Of a DNA stretch of 17,233 nt, positions 9,201 through 16,786 are shown in pieces. Position numbers and translations under genes: made by a program. The stretch lies in NCBI GenBank assembly GCA_028565635.1, contig JAOXYB010021415.1:1-17233 (forward strand), read 5' to 3'. The notes beneath the pieces are model-generated. The model was not told where the DNA came from, ran no database searches, and saw nothing but the letters and a program-made list of their open reading frames with translations. The DNA is from Phoronis ovalis. Taxonomy: Eukaryota; Phoronida; Phoronidae. How positions within the stretch are numbered: position 1 is the first letter of the stretch; each line of letters begins with the position of its first letter.

Positions 9201-12200
9201 AGATAAGGCAAAAGCTCTCAAAAACTGAGTAGGTATAGGGCTGTTTCTTTAAAAAATGTTTAACGGGCAAAAGCTCTTAAAATCCGAGTCAGTCGGGGGT
9301 TTTAGTGAAAAAAAAGCATTTAAAAATACTTCAATGCAGTCGCACCAGTTAAACAAATTTACTTTTTGATCTGACCTAAGATTCAAATTAATAAATAGAA
9401 GTAAGTATGTGCAGGATTCTTATTGTACATGAACAAGTAACTGTATGACAAACTCACTATTGTACTCCACAGTAAAGGTCACTAAGACATCATTCTCTCC
9501 TTCAACTTCTCTTCTGTAACGCGAATATACATCGTCGTTTTTAAACAATGAACGTCTTTTTCTTCCAATTTGAACCCCTGAGTTTGGGCAGCTGGTACTG
9601 GTTTGGACTGAACATGTTCCACTACGTGCACATAACAGTGAATTGGTTTTACTTCGTGTTTGAATTGACATCTGCTGGCGTGCTTGGAACATGTCATTCT
9701 CATTCTGGCAATCCATTTCTGTGATGCTGGTCGTTGAGGTATATATACTTTTCTCAGGCAACGAAACTAAAAATGTTAAACAAATCTGTAATTCAATTTG
9801 TTTATTAGGTTACAAAGCTATGACATCTAGGAGTGTATTACAAGCTAAAACATTTTCCATACTTAGAATGGAAGGACCTAGCATGGAAAAGTCCGTTTAC
9901 AACAATTACTTACCCACTACCCCAGTCTGAATAAATCCGTACCTTCTCAACTAACGTCTGGGCTTAACTGTTTTAAGAACCTCTATTTTGATCTTATTCG
10001 ATTTTGTACCGAATAAGTAAAATGAACCATTTCGCATCAAAATTGAATAAGCAAAAAGAAAAGATTCTTTTTTATTCGTATCAAAATCGAATAAGGAAAG
10101 TGGAAATATTAAACTGTAATTTTACACTTTTTCTGTACTTTTCAGAGATTCATTCCGTATAATTGTCATATATTGCTGTACGTATACGTCTTGTTTTTAA
10201 CAGTAATTTAAAACATCGTGTCCTTTATCCAAGGAAAGTAGATGTTCCTAATTACCTGCAGTACACGGGGGTATTCTGAATCTAGCGTTGGACTTGCGTG
10301 TAGCATCTGCTGAGTCTTGTCCATACCAAAGCCATGTACTGTTTGGACCACAAACATATATTCCATCCTCTGGAACATTTTGTGCTGCTCCATAACCCTT
10401 GTTACATAGGGAAGTACATGTTGTGTATTCGCCAGAGACACTACATGCCACTCTTCCTCTAAATGGATTTCGAAGCGTCCCAGGATAACAAGCTTGAATA
10501 AGAATTTAATAATAATAATACACTAATACTAACAATTGTATTAAGATAAGACCGAGAACTCAAAGAAGATGTAAGCTAATTATTACGGATAACACCAAAT
10601 CATTAATACGCAACTAGCTTTTCTCTTCGAGCAGAGAAAGTTTTCTTGATGCTAGGCAATGGTCCGAACCCGATTTTATGTAGAAAACAATTCTTTTGAA
10701 ATTAAGGGTTCCAAATTTCAAGGGTTATTAGCAAGTTTTTGTGTATATCATTTTGTAACTCTACTATTAATATTGATTCTTCAATATTATGGAGAAACAG
10801 TATATATTCTTAACCAAGAACCAATGTTCACTATGAAATCGTATACTTGCATAGTACAGTTCTTATTTGTTTTACTTTAACCTCTTGTCATACGCGTCCC
10901 TCTGTACCATATTTGTTCTATTGTACAGATCATATGAAATAAGAGTTTATTTCACCTGGAATCCGCTTGTATTTGTTTAGTGAGGTAGTGCACCAGCTAA
11001 TGTTCCACTTGGTATAATTGAATTGGAATTGCAGGTCTTAAATATATATATTGTACTGTACAGTTTTATTAAAAATAGAAGAAATAGACTTGTACACATT
11101 TCTTGTTAATTATCCCATCAAATTACATATTTTTTATAATTAATTATTGTATGCCAATTGAGTAATGCTTAGAGCTCTGACATCACACTTTTATAACCTT
11201 AACAAAGGTATTGTTATCAGTCCTCCTGGTGCTAAAATTGGGTTGGGGTCATTGCTAATTCAGCATTTCAAGATTCGATAAAAATGCAAACTAGTACAGT
11301 TAAAATGCTTCAGTGCCCACTAACAACCCGATCAAGCCAGTTACTGACTGTATGATACTGATACTGTAGAATCTTGGCCATCATGACATGGAAACTACAT
11401 TAGAATCCAAGTCGTCTTATTCTGGACAAGAAGATGACAAAGATGAAGACAATGGATGCTCAGTGTAACTATCATTATCATCAATATCAGCATCACCAGG
11501 ACCATCAAAAACATTAACATTATCATCAATATCTTCACATCAACATACATCACCATTACCTGGACATTCCTCTGTATTGCAAGTTGCGGTGCTAGTATCG
11601 GTACCTTCACAGTTTCGACCACCATGTTCAGGAGTTGGATTGTTGCATGTTCTGTTCCGTGAATGCACACCTCCCCCACAGGTCAAGCTACACGTTCCAT
11701 AGTTTGACCAATCACTCCAGCCACCATGCACTAAAACATTTTAGAAATGGAATGAAACGTACATTCACTTAAGTTGACATTAAAATGACATATCGAAGAT
11801 GTAAAAAGTAACTCTCTTACTTCAGTACAACACAAGTTTTAATAAAAAGCTATGATCGCAAATTAATGCGTAAATTATTAATTTTTTATCAGTGGACGGT
11901 GACAGCTGAATGAGAATATGTAACTTTTTAACCTTTATAGTATTAATTATTCCGTCGATAACTTGTTTTTAGAACTTCATGTAAATCAAATTAAATCGCT
12001 AGCACTGGTTAACCTTAAAAATACCTATCTCGAGCTCACACCGGCTACCAGTGAATTCTTCAGTGCACGTACAGTTGTATCCATAGTTAAAGCCTACACA
12101 GGTGGCGTTATTTTGGCAGTCATTAAGTACACAATCATGAATAGTACAATGGGTACCTGTAGAATAAAGTCATATAACAACGTAGTTAGAATACTGCAGA

Positions 12201-15200
12201 AAAGAAACAGAAAAAACAATACATTTTGAACAAATTGTATCAAAAACGTATATCGAAAGTTTACTTAATAACGACTTAACTTTACAGTATACTGTATGTC
12301 CCGTGTCAGCCTGAAATGTGTTTGTTATTTTTTAGCAGCGTGATTCATATGACACCTAACAAGATTCAAGATGAATTCCATGTTGACAGGGGAGAGTGGG
12401 ATATACGTATAAACTGACCAGTATATCCTGCAGCGCAAGCACAACTATAACCATTCCTTTCATCCAAACATGTTCCATTATTTTGACATGGCGAAGATAA
12501 ACACTCGTCAATTTCTGTAAAATGTACAAATTGATATTAATGTCAAAAATATAATATCTCAATGAGACAATTTTTCAACATCGTTTTTTGAGGCTCATCT
12601 GATAGGGAAACTATACACTGTACTCTGCAGAGATGATAAAATTGTAGTTGTTGATATTGAAATATTTAAAATTTAGTATATTTGGATAATAGGTGCATTA
12701 AAGGACACCTGTATCGTTACAGAGAACAAATATATCGAAGAGTTTGTTAGTAAAAATCAATTCTTTAGAGATACCTAGGCATTGAGTTACATTCCTTGCT
12801 GTTGTTATGACAGATGCAGTCCCTATAGGGCAATCCTTACAAACCAGCTGCGCTTCTTCATCTTGATATTGGCCGAGTGGACACGAACTACATCCTCGTG
12901 GATTACTAGAATCCGCATACCAACCAGGAGGACAACCAGCTGAATAATAAAATGGTCGTAGGGTTTGTATTCGAAGTGTAAAATCAATCATGCGGTTTTT
13001 CAAGTATTCATAGATGGTGTGATAATATTTATATATTTGTACATGCAGTAAATGGAATAAACAAGTGCGAGAAAATGAATTTTTAAGCTACACATTATAA
13101 GTCAACTTTTAAATGTAATAATGTTAGCAAAACAATAGAGACAGAGAGAGGGAATTCTGTATAAATTGCTTGCATCAATTCCGGGTAATACAATATAATA
13201 AATACAAAAATTAAGTCAATTTTAAGTGTATTATGCAAAAAAAATGATGTTCATCCATTTTATTGCTGCATGTTCCCTGGAAAGGCATATACATACTACA
13301 AACAGCAGTGCTAGGATTTTCTACGTATCCCGGTTCACATGATACCGCAGAATAACCCAGCGCCATAGCTCCTGGGGGAAGTGTCAAGCCCAGCTGAGGA
13401 AACTCTGTTTCAATTGAAATGCTGTTGTAAATTCGTGTTTCAAAATCATTAAATACAGCCCATAGCTTGTCTTCTGTTTCAATGAAATCATTAGTGTAAG
13501 CTTGGAAGTCAGCAATGGTTTCATTTCCAGCCGTAAAATTCGTGACGTAGTTATACTGAATAGTCACTTCATTTGGGTGTGATGAACGGCGAACTCGATT
13601 ATGGATGTACAATACACCAGTTTTTGTCCTCTGGTGTGTCTGAAAAAATGATTTAATTTATGGCAGTGTGTTTTACATTGAGCATGCAAAATATAATAAT
13701 TTTTGTTATAATCTAAAAAGTTAGCAAAACTTTTGTCTGAAATATCTGTATATGCCAAAGTTCGAAACTGACCACTGGACTCACTGGACTATTATATGAA
13801 TTAATAAACTGAAGGTTTACAACATTCTGACTAATCGTTTAAACTAGAAACTTGCATAGAAAATCATCTCTTTCAGTCAACAGGGTTATTATTAATGGTT
13901 AGTTTTCTAGCCAGAACCCCCAGCAGAATCCCTAATGGTTTTGGTATGCATGAGGACAATTATGAATAGCAATTATGTAGATATTAGATATTAAGATGCA
14001 CTGTTAGATGCACAGATGTTAGATATACCGTTAAGCCTGGTACATGTAATTGTAAAGCTCACCGAAACACTGCAGATGAATGAAAACGATTGTGCAGTTA
14101 TTTATAAGTAAGCCATTCACCACCAGTAGTGAAATAACAAAAGATAGCCATGATATGAGTAATTGTTATTTAACAAATACAAAAACTACCGTAATGAATT
14201 TTCTTCGACAGTTGTAATGTCCCAGCCACTTTCGAAAAATTATAACGTGCATGGGTATGCATTTATCATGATTTCAATATACAGTATTCAAGACCTCTGG
14301 CCCAAAGTACAAAATAATACAGTTAAGAAGAACATGCAATTATCCTTTTTTCCTTTTCATTCGACAAAGTAATAATAATAATATACCTGCTTGTCACGCA
14401 TAATATGAAGATCTCTTTTCCTTCTTGAGACTGGTCCACAAGTGACCTTGACATTAGTTGCCTGACATTCATCTGGATAACTGGTGCAAACCCCAGACAA
14501 AGAGATGGAAGTTCTAAGATGTTGAACAAAGCTTGATTGAATTGAAGACAGTACCGCTGTGTCATTACAGGCGCCAGTAGCTTCGTAGTACAGTTCTACC
14601 GGTAACGATAACCTTCTGCCTCGTCTTGCTTCTACACACAATACAGACACGAAACAATATAAACACCGTATTTACCAGGTTAGTACAGACTGAGTCATTA
14701 TTTCTGATTAGATGACGAATTAATGGGTTTTGTAAAAAAAGAGATAACGTTAGTAATTTATCAAAATTTATTTTATGAATTGCTGTATACAAGTTAAGTA
14801 GTAAATTAAACTTGGAACACTTACTAAAAAATAAACAAGTTATCTTTACAGAGCATTTAATACCTTTATATACATTAACTAATGGCAATATCTCAGTTGA
14901 AGGTAATTACATGATTGTTTCTCAGTCTGATTGTTGTATACGGGAACAGTTTTACAGAAGATTTGTGAGGCCTGTTAAAAAAGGCGTTGAATGCGACAAA
15001 GAAGTTGTTTAGAATAGATGTGTTATTACCAACACAGTCGGGAATATCATCAGTAGGACTCCATACACCTTCGTTATTGCACAAGAAGTCTCCGTAGATA
15101 TTTGTAACTGTACGAGGAACATCGTAGCCCATTTGGCAACTCATTTGACAGTAAGTGTCTAGCAACCATGGAGCACAGCTAAGAGCCCCATTGGCTGGAG

Positions 15201-16786
15201 GTGCCAGCACTTCACATGGTGGCGCTAAAAAATGATGCATTGAAAATATGAAATTAAATTTTATGTCAAAATATTTTGAGTTGTAGCTTCGTAAAGTATG
15301 TTTGGAATGTTTTTCCATATCATCCTGTAATGAATTTGAGTTATACCGCATAAGAAAAGAATCGATACAAAACGGTATTTTGAAACTCGACTGCTAACAT
15401 TTCGCAAAATCGTATCCACTGCTACACAAAAGTATAATTAAAACAGCCATGCAGGAAAGAGTTAACATAGTCAGTTATATATTATACGTCACTGGAAGCC
15501 TTGCTATTTATCCCTTTATGTCATACAGCAAGGATATCGGAGATATCATGAATGGTCGAAATTAAATAAAAATGCCATCTAACTCACAAATATTTCGTGG
15601 ACTGTAAGACGTTGCACTCTCGTTAAAAGCAAAGATTCATTTTATCCCTGCATGACCAATACATGCAATTACTTATCTGGCAAAACCTGTTTAACTGTAT
15701 GTAGTCTAAAATCCACCCTGGTGCATTGCAGTCCGGGATTGCAGTAACCAACAAAGTGTAATGTATTATTTGAAAGCCACGGGAACCATATGATTATACT
15801 GACTTTTCTTTTAAATATTTTATATATTTCAGTACGTCACAAAATAATTAAATACACCAAACTTTCAATTTTGTATGGATTTGTCTTAAGTTTCTTAAAA
15901 TCGATAACATTTAACTACATTCATATCCAAAATAAAATACATGTCATAGTTATGGGTTACTTGTACAATTAGCCTTGTTAAAGTGAACGCTTGCCCCAAA
16001 TATGTTTATTAATTTCACTGATGTCATTCTCAATCAGGAATTTTAAAGGTTTCAAATATTAGAGGAAGGAATTACTAAATGAATTTAGTGAGGCGATCTC
16101 ACACAGTACAAGATGATATCCACCTAGTTGTAGTAACCACAACGTTACCTTCGTAAACGTTATAGCTGCATCCATAGTGTTTGTGCAGGAAACAGTGCAG
16201 CAAAAATCTTGAGACAATTTTCAACCACAATTCTTAAAATGTTTGCTAATCTACGAAACGATTTTTATTAAAATACATACAAAACTCAATCAAGCAGAAC
16301 ACTTTCTTTTGATAGTATTTTTTCATAAAACATGCTTCATATGAAAAATGGCAGATGGGCTGATTTTTTTTCACACATTTTAGGTACGATTGCGAATCTA
16401 TCAACACAAAATACGTGAAAACGCTCGCAGAAAACATTGCTGCCCAGAATTTCGATCTTTTTATATAGGTGCTACTGCAGCCTTAACGCCTATTAGGGTA
16501 CAGTTAAGGCTGAAAGTTATTGCAGGTAATATACACCTACCTCTTATATTAAGCGAGTAAGCACAACTACTTTCCATTTGTAACTCATCATCATATCCTT
16601 TACATCTGAGTTCATGCCTGCCTAACGGAAATTGTTGCGTTTGGTTTTCGTAATTACATACGCTTTCCACAACTTTGTTCAGAGATGTTGTAAATGTAGG
16701 CTCGACTAAGAATACACTTGTGAGTGGTGTAGTCGCTGTAATGTTCCTATCGGCTGGACAGTTCGTCACCGTTGGTGGTTGTTGTA
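6035..16786 (-). CDS. Mosaic single-pass membrane protein, SVEP1/polydom-like ectodomain (3' 14 exons, 5' incomplete)
   Basis: Spliced from 14 exons (each listed separately); the joined reading frame is 4238 nt and encodes 1412 residues, stop TAA at 6035-6037. Domain order with approximate residues: HYR 1-82, sushi 83-147, four-cysteine module with RRKR 148-343, GCC2/GCC3 344-398, Ca-EGF 399-433, EGF 434-474, TSP1 475-531, sushi 532-610, second four-cysteine module with RKRR 611-778, GCC2/GCC3 779-840, Ser/Thr-rich stalk 841-1319, transmembrane helix 1320-1344, cytoplasmic tail 1345-1412. All introns are GT..AG and all but two are phase 1. The set of domains is that of secreted SVEP1/polydom-like adhesion proteins, but the mucin stalk and membrane anchor suggest a cell-surface adhesion or recognition receptor; that role is inference. 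The signal peptide and N-terminal exons lie outside the window. No promoter is visible. Confidence 0.9.
6440..7964 (-). CDS. Exon: Ser/Thr-rich mucin-like stalk and transmembrane helix
   Basis: 1525 nt, enters in phase 1 and leaves in phase 2; acceptor ATTTCAG, donor GTACGTT. About 475 residues are dominated by Thr, Ser, Val, Asp and Glu without cysteines, as expected for a heavily O-glycosylated stalk. The core has 65-residue units containing [18 protein letters not shown] and [18 protein letters not shown]. After [10 protein letters not shown] comes a 25-residue hydrophobic helix rich in V, I, A and G ([18 protein letters not shown] inside it), then KFAKR, a positive stop-transfer signal, so the stalk is outside and the C-terminus inside. 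The strand opposite to this exon also has long open readings; they are shadows of the repeat. Confidence 0.92.
7296..7735 (-). repeat. 195-bp coding tandem repeat in the mucin stalk
   Basis: The marker GATCAGTACT recurs at 7296, 7491 and 7686, exactly 195 bp (65 codons) apart. The two full units 7296-7490 and 7491-7685 differ at one base as I read them; a third unit begins at 7686 and diverges after about 50 bp. On the other side a related partial unit extends left to about 7090 with an extra 51 bp (GAACCTTCTG at 7121 against 7367). Confidence 0.93.
7772..7807 (-). repeat. 18-bp tandem duplication in the stalk
   Basis: GTAGTGGAAACAACTGCA occurs twice without change (7772-7789, 7790-7807) and encodes the doubled TTAVVS motif. 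Confidence 0.9.
8118..8303 (-). CDS. Exon: GCC2/GCC3 (ephrin-receptor-like) domain 2
   Basis: 186 nt, phase 1 to 1; acceptor TCATTTAG, donor GTATGTT. It encodes [40 protein letters not shown] and ends DCIAPNG. The signature is the same as in the exon at 12775-12939 (C-x2-C-x2-G-x-YQ-x-EEAQ-x3-C-x2-CP-x-G). It is the last cysteine-rich domain before the mucin-like stalk. Confidence 0.93.
8671..8865 (-). CDS. Exon: four-cysteine module copy B, C-terminal part
   Basis: 195 nt, phase 1 to 1; acceptor CTACAG, donor GTAAGTG. It encodes [49 protein letters not shown] and [10 protein letters not shown]. The paired cysteines at the end match the SCEPGY..AVC end of copy A and lead into a GCC2/GCC3 exon as there. 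N-glycosylation motifs NAS, NVT, NGT and NMT are dense. No named domain is recognised. Confidence 0.87.
8866..9457. other. Intron with dispersed-repeat copy
   Basis: Intron between the two parts of four-cysteine module B. It holds the repeat at 9208-9380 and a 9-bp inverted pair ACCAATCAG / CTGATTGGT at 9008-9016 and 9094-9102. No further exon is seen. Confidence 0.6.
9208..9380 (+). repeat. Intronic dispersed repeat, copy 1
   Basis: Two subunits begin with GCAAAAGCTCT at 9208 and 9267 (59 bp apart), each followed by a (C/A)AAAA..CTGAGT or CCGAGT block. The right end, CACCAGTTAAACAA..TTTTTG, at 9343-9380 matches 17022-17060 in the same orientation, although the subunits there are on the opposite strand. 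Confidence 0.7.
9458..9766 (-). CDS. Exon: four-cysteine module copy B, with RKRR site
   Basis: 309 nt, phase 1 to 1; acceptor TTTTTAG, donor GTGAGTT. It begins [14 protein letters not shown], carries four cysteines spaced 25, 5 and 7, then IGRKRRS (coding bases 9552-9563) and YSRYRRE, and ends in the strand [11 protein letters not shown]. The order cysteines, basic site, strand parallels exons 14387-14631 plus 13297-13639. In copy A an intron lies shortly after the basic site; here that segment is continuous and the intron comes after VEYN. RKRR and RYRR both fit R-x-K/R-R or R-x-x-R convertase patterns. Confidence 0.88.
9767..10255. other. Intron with a foldback
   Basis: Intron between sushi 2 and four-cysteine module B. 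The only structure seen is the inverted repeat at 9993-10095. Confidence 0.6.
9993..10095. repeat. Foldback with 24-bp arms built on GAATAAG
   Basis: Arms 9993-10016 and 10072-10095 are near-perfect inverted repeats (CTTATTCGATTTTG against CAAAATCGAATAAG). A third, diverged copy (TCAAAATTGAATAAG) sits between them. Confidence 0.75.
10256..10492 (-). CDS. Exon: six-cysteine sushi/CCP domain 2
   Basis: 237 nt, phase 1 to 1; acceptor TATTCAAG (an AAG acceptor, weaker than the others), donor GTAATTA. It encodes about 79 residues: [43 protein letters not shown] and RIPPC. Six cysteines have gaps of 14, 8, 3, 17 and 28. The 8 and 3 gaps are identical to those of the first sushi exon, and only the loop before the last cysteine is much longer (28 against 15). 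The W in STWLW sits where sushi domains carry their conserved tryptophan. Confidence 0.9.
10493..11559. other. Large intron, no additional exon recognised
   Basis: Intron between TSP1 and sushi 2. On the minus strand, directly past the TSP1 donor, an acidic Asp-rich reading runs from 11539 to about 11462 after an in-frame TGA at 11540-11542. The remainder is AT-rich without repeats that I can see. Confidence 0.55.
11560..11730 (-). CDS. Exon: thrombospondin type 1 repeat
   Basis: 171 nt, phase 1 to 1; acceptor GTTTTAG, donor GTAATGG. It encodes one TSP1 domain of about 57 residues: [19 protein letters not shown] at the start, [19 protein letters not shown] in the middle and CNTEECP at the end, with six cysteines. 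WSDW is the C-mannosylation motif (WxxW) and CSLTCG matches the O-fucosylation motif (CSxTCG). TSP1 repeats bind matrix glycans and proteins. A reading beyond the donor hits an in-frame TGA five codons later, which supports the donor chosen. Confidence 0.95.
12025..12156 (-). CDS. Exon: EGF domain 2 (with last Cys of EGF 1)
   Basis: 132 nt, phase 1 to 1; acceptor TTCTACAG, donor GTATTTT. Its first residues, THC, supply the last cysteine of the preceding EGF. A second EGF follows: [30 protein letters not shown]. The O-fucose motif C2-QNNAT-C3 is kept, while the O-glucose serine and the hydroxylated Asp/Asn are absent. Tandem EGFs in the wider family act as rigid linkers or ligand-binding sites; no specific ligand can be inferred. 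Confidence 0.92.
12297..12345. repeat. Fragment of the left-hand dispersed repeat
   Basis: GTCCCGTGTCAGCCTGAAA and TTGTTATTTTTTAGCA match the right end of copy B (4015-4060) in the same orientation. It lies in the intron between the two EGF exons. Confidence 0.55.
12419..12514 (-). CDS. Exon: calcium-binding EGF domain (most of it)
   Basis: 96 nt, phase 1 to 1; acceptor TTTTACAG, donor GTCAGTT. It encodes [16 protein letters not shown] through CACAAGYTG; the sixth cysteine comes from the first residues of the next exon (GTHC), so the domain is split just before its last cysteine. IDEC plus the aromatic residue before C5 marks a calcium-binding EGF. Three modification motifs of Notch-type EGFs are all visible: C1-LSSP-C2 (O-glucose), C2-QNNGT-C3 (O-fucose), and [12 protein letters not shown] (Asp/Asn hydroxylation). 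The apparent readings in other frames of this stretch are shadows. Confidence 0.92.
12775..12939 (-). CDS. Exon: GCC2/GCC3 (ephrin-receptor-like) domain 1
   Basis: 165 nt, phase 1 to 1; acceptor TTATTCAG, donor GTATCTC. It encodes GCPPGWYAD at the start, then [15 protein letters not shown] and [10 protein letters not shown], ending VTQCL. The C-x2-C-x2-G-x-YQ-(D/E)-x-AQ-x3-C-x2-CP-x-G order is diagnostic of the GCC2_GCC3 / Ephrin_rec_like family, a small disulfide-rich module of extracellular proteins. It is the counterpart of the exon at 8118-8303, which lies at the same place relative to the second sushi/four-cysteine block. Confidence 0.93.
12940..13296. other. Intron, nothing further seen
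   Basis: Intron between four-cysteine module A and GCC2/GCC3 domain 1. It contains a short GAGA run near 13138 and otherwise plain AT-rich sequence. Confidence 0.5.
13297..13639 (-). CDS. Exon: four-cysteine module copy A, second half
   Basis: 343 nt, phase 0 to phase 1; acceptor TTTTTCAG, donor GTATGTA. It starts THQRTKTG and has RVRR (bases 13586-13597), a second furin-like site, followed by alternating hydrophobic strands ([12 protein letters not shown]), N-glycosylation sites NFT and NET, and a C-terminal [15 protein letters not shown] that leads into the GCC2/GCC3 exon. The downstream reading TGC-CCT-TTC.. stays open to 13211 but the GTATGT donor joins in phase with the next exon to give AVCTGCPPG, which restores the cysteine pattern. 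No known family name can be given for this part. Confidence 0.88.
13640..14386. other. Phase-0 intron inside four-cysteine module A
   Basis: The only phase-0 intron of the gene. It carries a TACATGTA at 14041-14048 and an AAT-type microsatellite at its right end. No extra exon was found. Confidence 0.5.
14387..14631 (-). CDS. Exon: four-cysteine module copy A, first half, with RRKR site
   Basis: 245 nt, enters in phase 1 and leaves in phase 0; acceptor TGTGTAG, donor GTATATT. It encodes about 82 residues with four cysteines spaced 26, 6 and 8 apart, then [10 protein letters not shown]. The same four-cysteine pattern (25, 5, 7) followed by RKRR is found in the exon at 9458-9766, so the two are paralogous modules. 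I do not recognise it as a named domain; a comparable stretch sits between sushi and GCC2/GCC3 domains in SVEP1-like proteins as I recall them. RRKR (coding bases 14414-14425) fits the furin consensus. The intron side of the donor carries a TTA/ATT microsatellite. Confidence 0.88.
14632..15029. other. Intron, nothing further seen
   Basis: Intron between sushi 1 and four-cysteine module A. Short open readings on both strands have no domain content. Confidence 0.5.
15030..15224 (-). CDS. Exon: six-cysteine sushi/CCP domain 1
   Basis: 195 nt, phase 1 to 1; acceptor TTTTTAG, donor GTAATAA. It encodes one sushi-like module of 65 residues that begins [16 protein letters not shown] and ends [11 protein letters not shown]. 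It has six cysteines with gaps of 12, 8, 3, 18 and 15, instead of the usual four. The extra C-x3-C pair (TYCQMSC) recurs in the second sushi exon at 10256-10492 with the same 8 and 3 spacing. Sushi modules mediate protein-protein contacts in complement regulators and adhesion proteins. The W before the last cysteine and the NG-x3-C start are typical of the family. Confidence 0.93.
15225..16540. other. Largest intron, no additional exon recognised
   Basis: Intron between HYR and sushi 1. I looked for another HYR or sushi exon on the minus strand and found no cysteine-patterned reading. It contains the hairpin at 16478-16512 close to its 5' end. Confidence 0.5.
16478..16512. repeat. Hairpin 30 bases past the HYR donor
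   Basis: CAGCCTTAAC (16478-16487) and GTTAAGGCTG (16503-16512) are perfect 10-bp inverted arms around a 15-base loop, inside the intron. Confidence 0.75.
16541..16786 (-). CDS. Exon: HYR domain
   Basis: This is the most 5' exon in the window, 246 nt, phase 1 to phase 1. The acceptor is TATCTAG at 16787-16788 and the donor GTAGGTG begins at 16540. It encodes a full HYR (hyalin repeat) domain: a PPTVTNCP start, the VEPTFTT strand, [14 protein letters not shown] near the end and a final cysteine in [13 protein letters not shown] domains are immunoglobulin-like folds found in hyalin, SRPX and SVEP1, and are linked to cell adhesion. Two NxT N-glycosylation sites (NIT, NQT) are present. The exon starts with two bases of a split codon, so at least one more exon lies upstream, outside the window. 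Confidence 0.93.

Noticed and set aside
12356-12562. 68-codon minus-strand reading covering EGF 1
   Set aside because: Wrong frame; the EGF cysteine pattern is in the neighbouring frame with matching splice phases.
13211-13296. Extension of the four-cysteine module A exon past GTATGTA
   Set aside because: The extra residues break the cysteine pattern, while use of the donor joins in phase to the GCC2/GCC3 exon.
15790-15972. 60-codon hydrophobic reading on the plus strand in the large intron
   Set aside because: Ile/Leu/Lys/Tyr-rich composition expected from AT-rich DNA; no domain or context.
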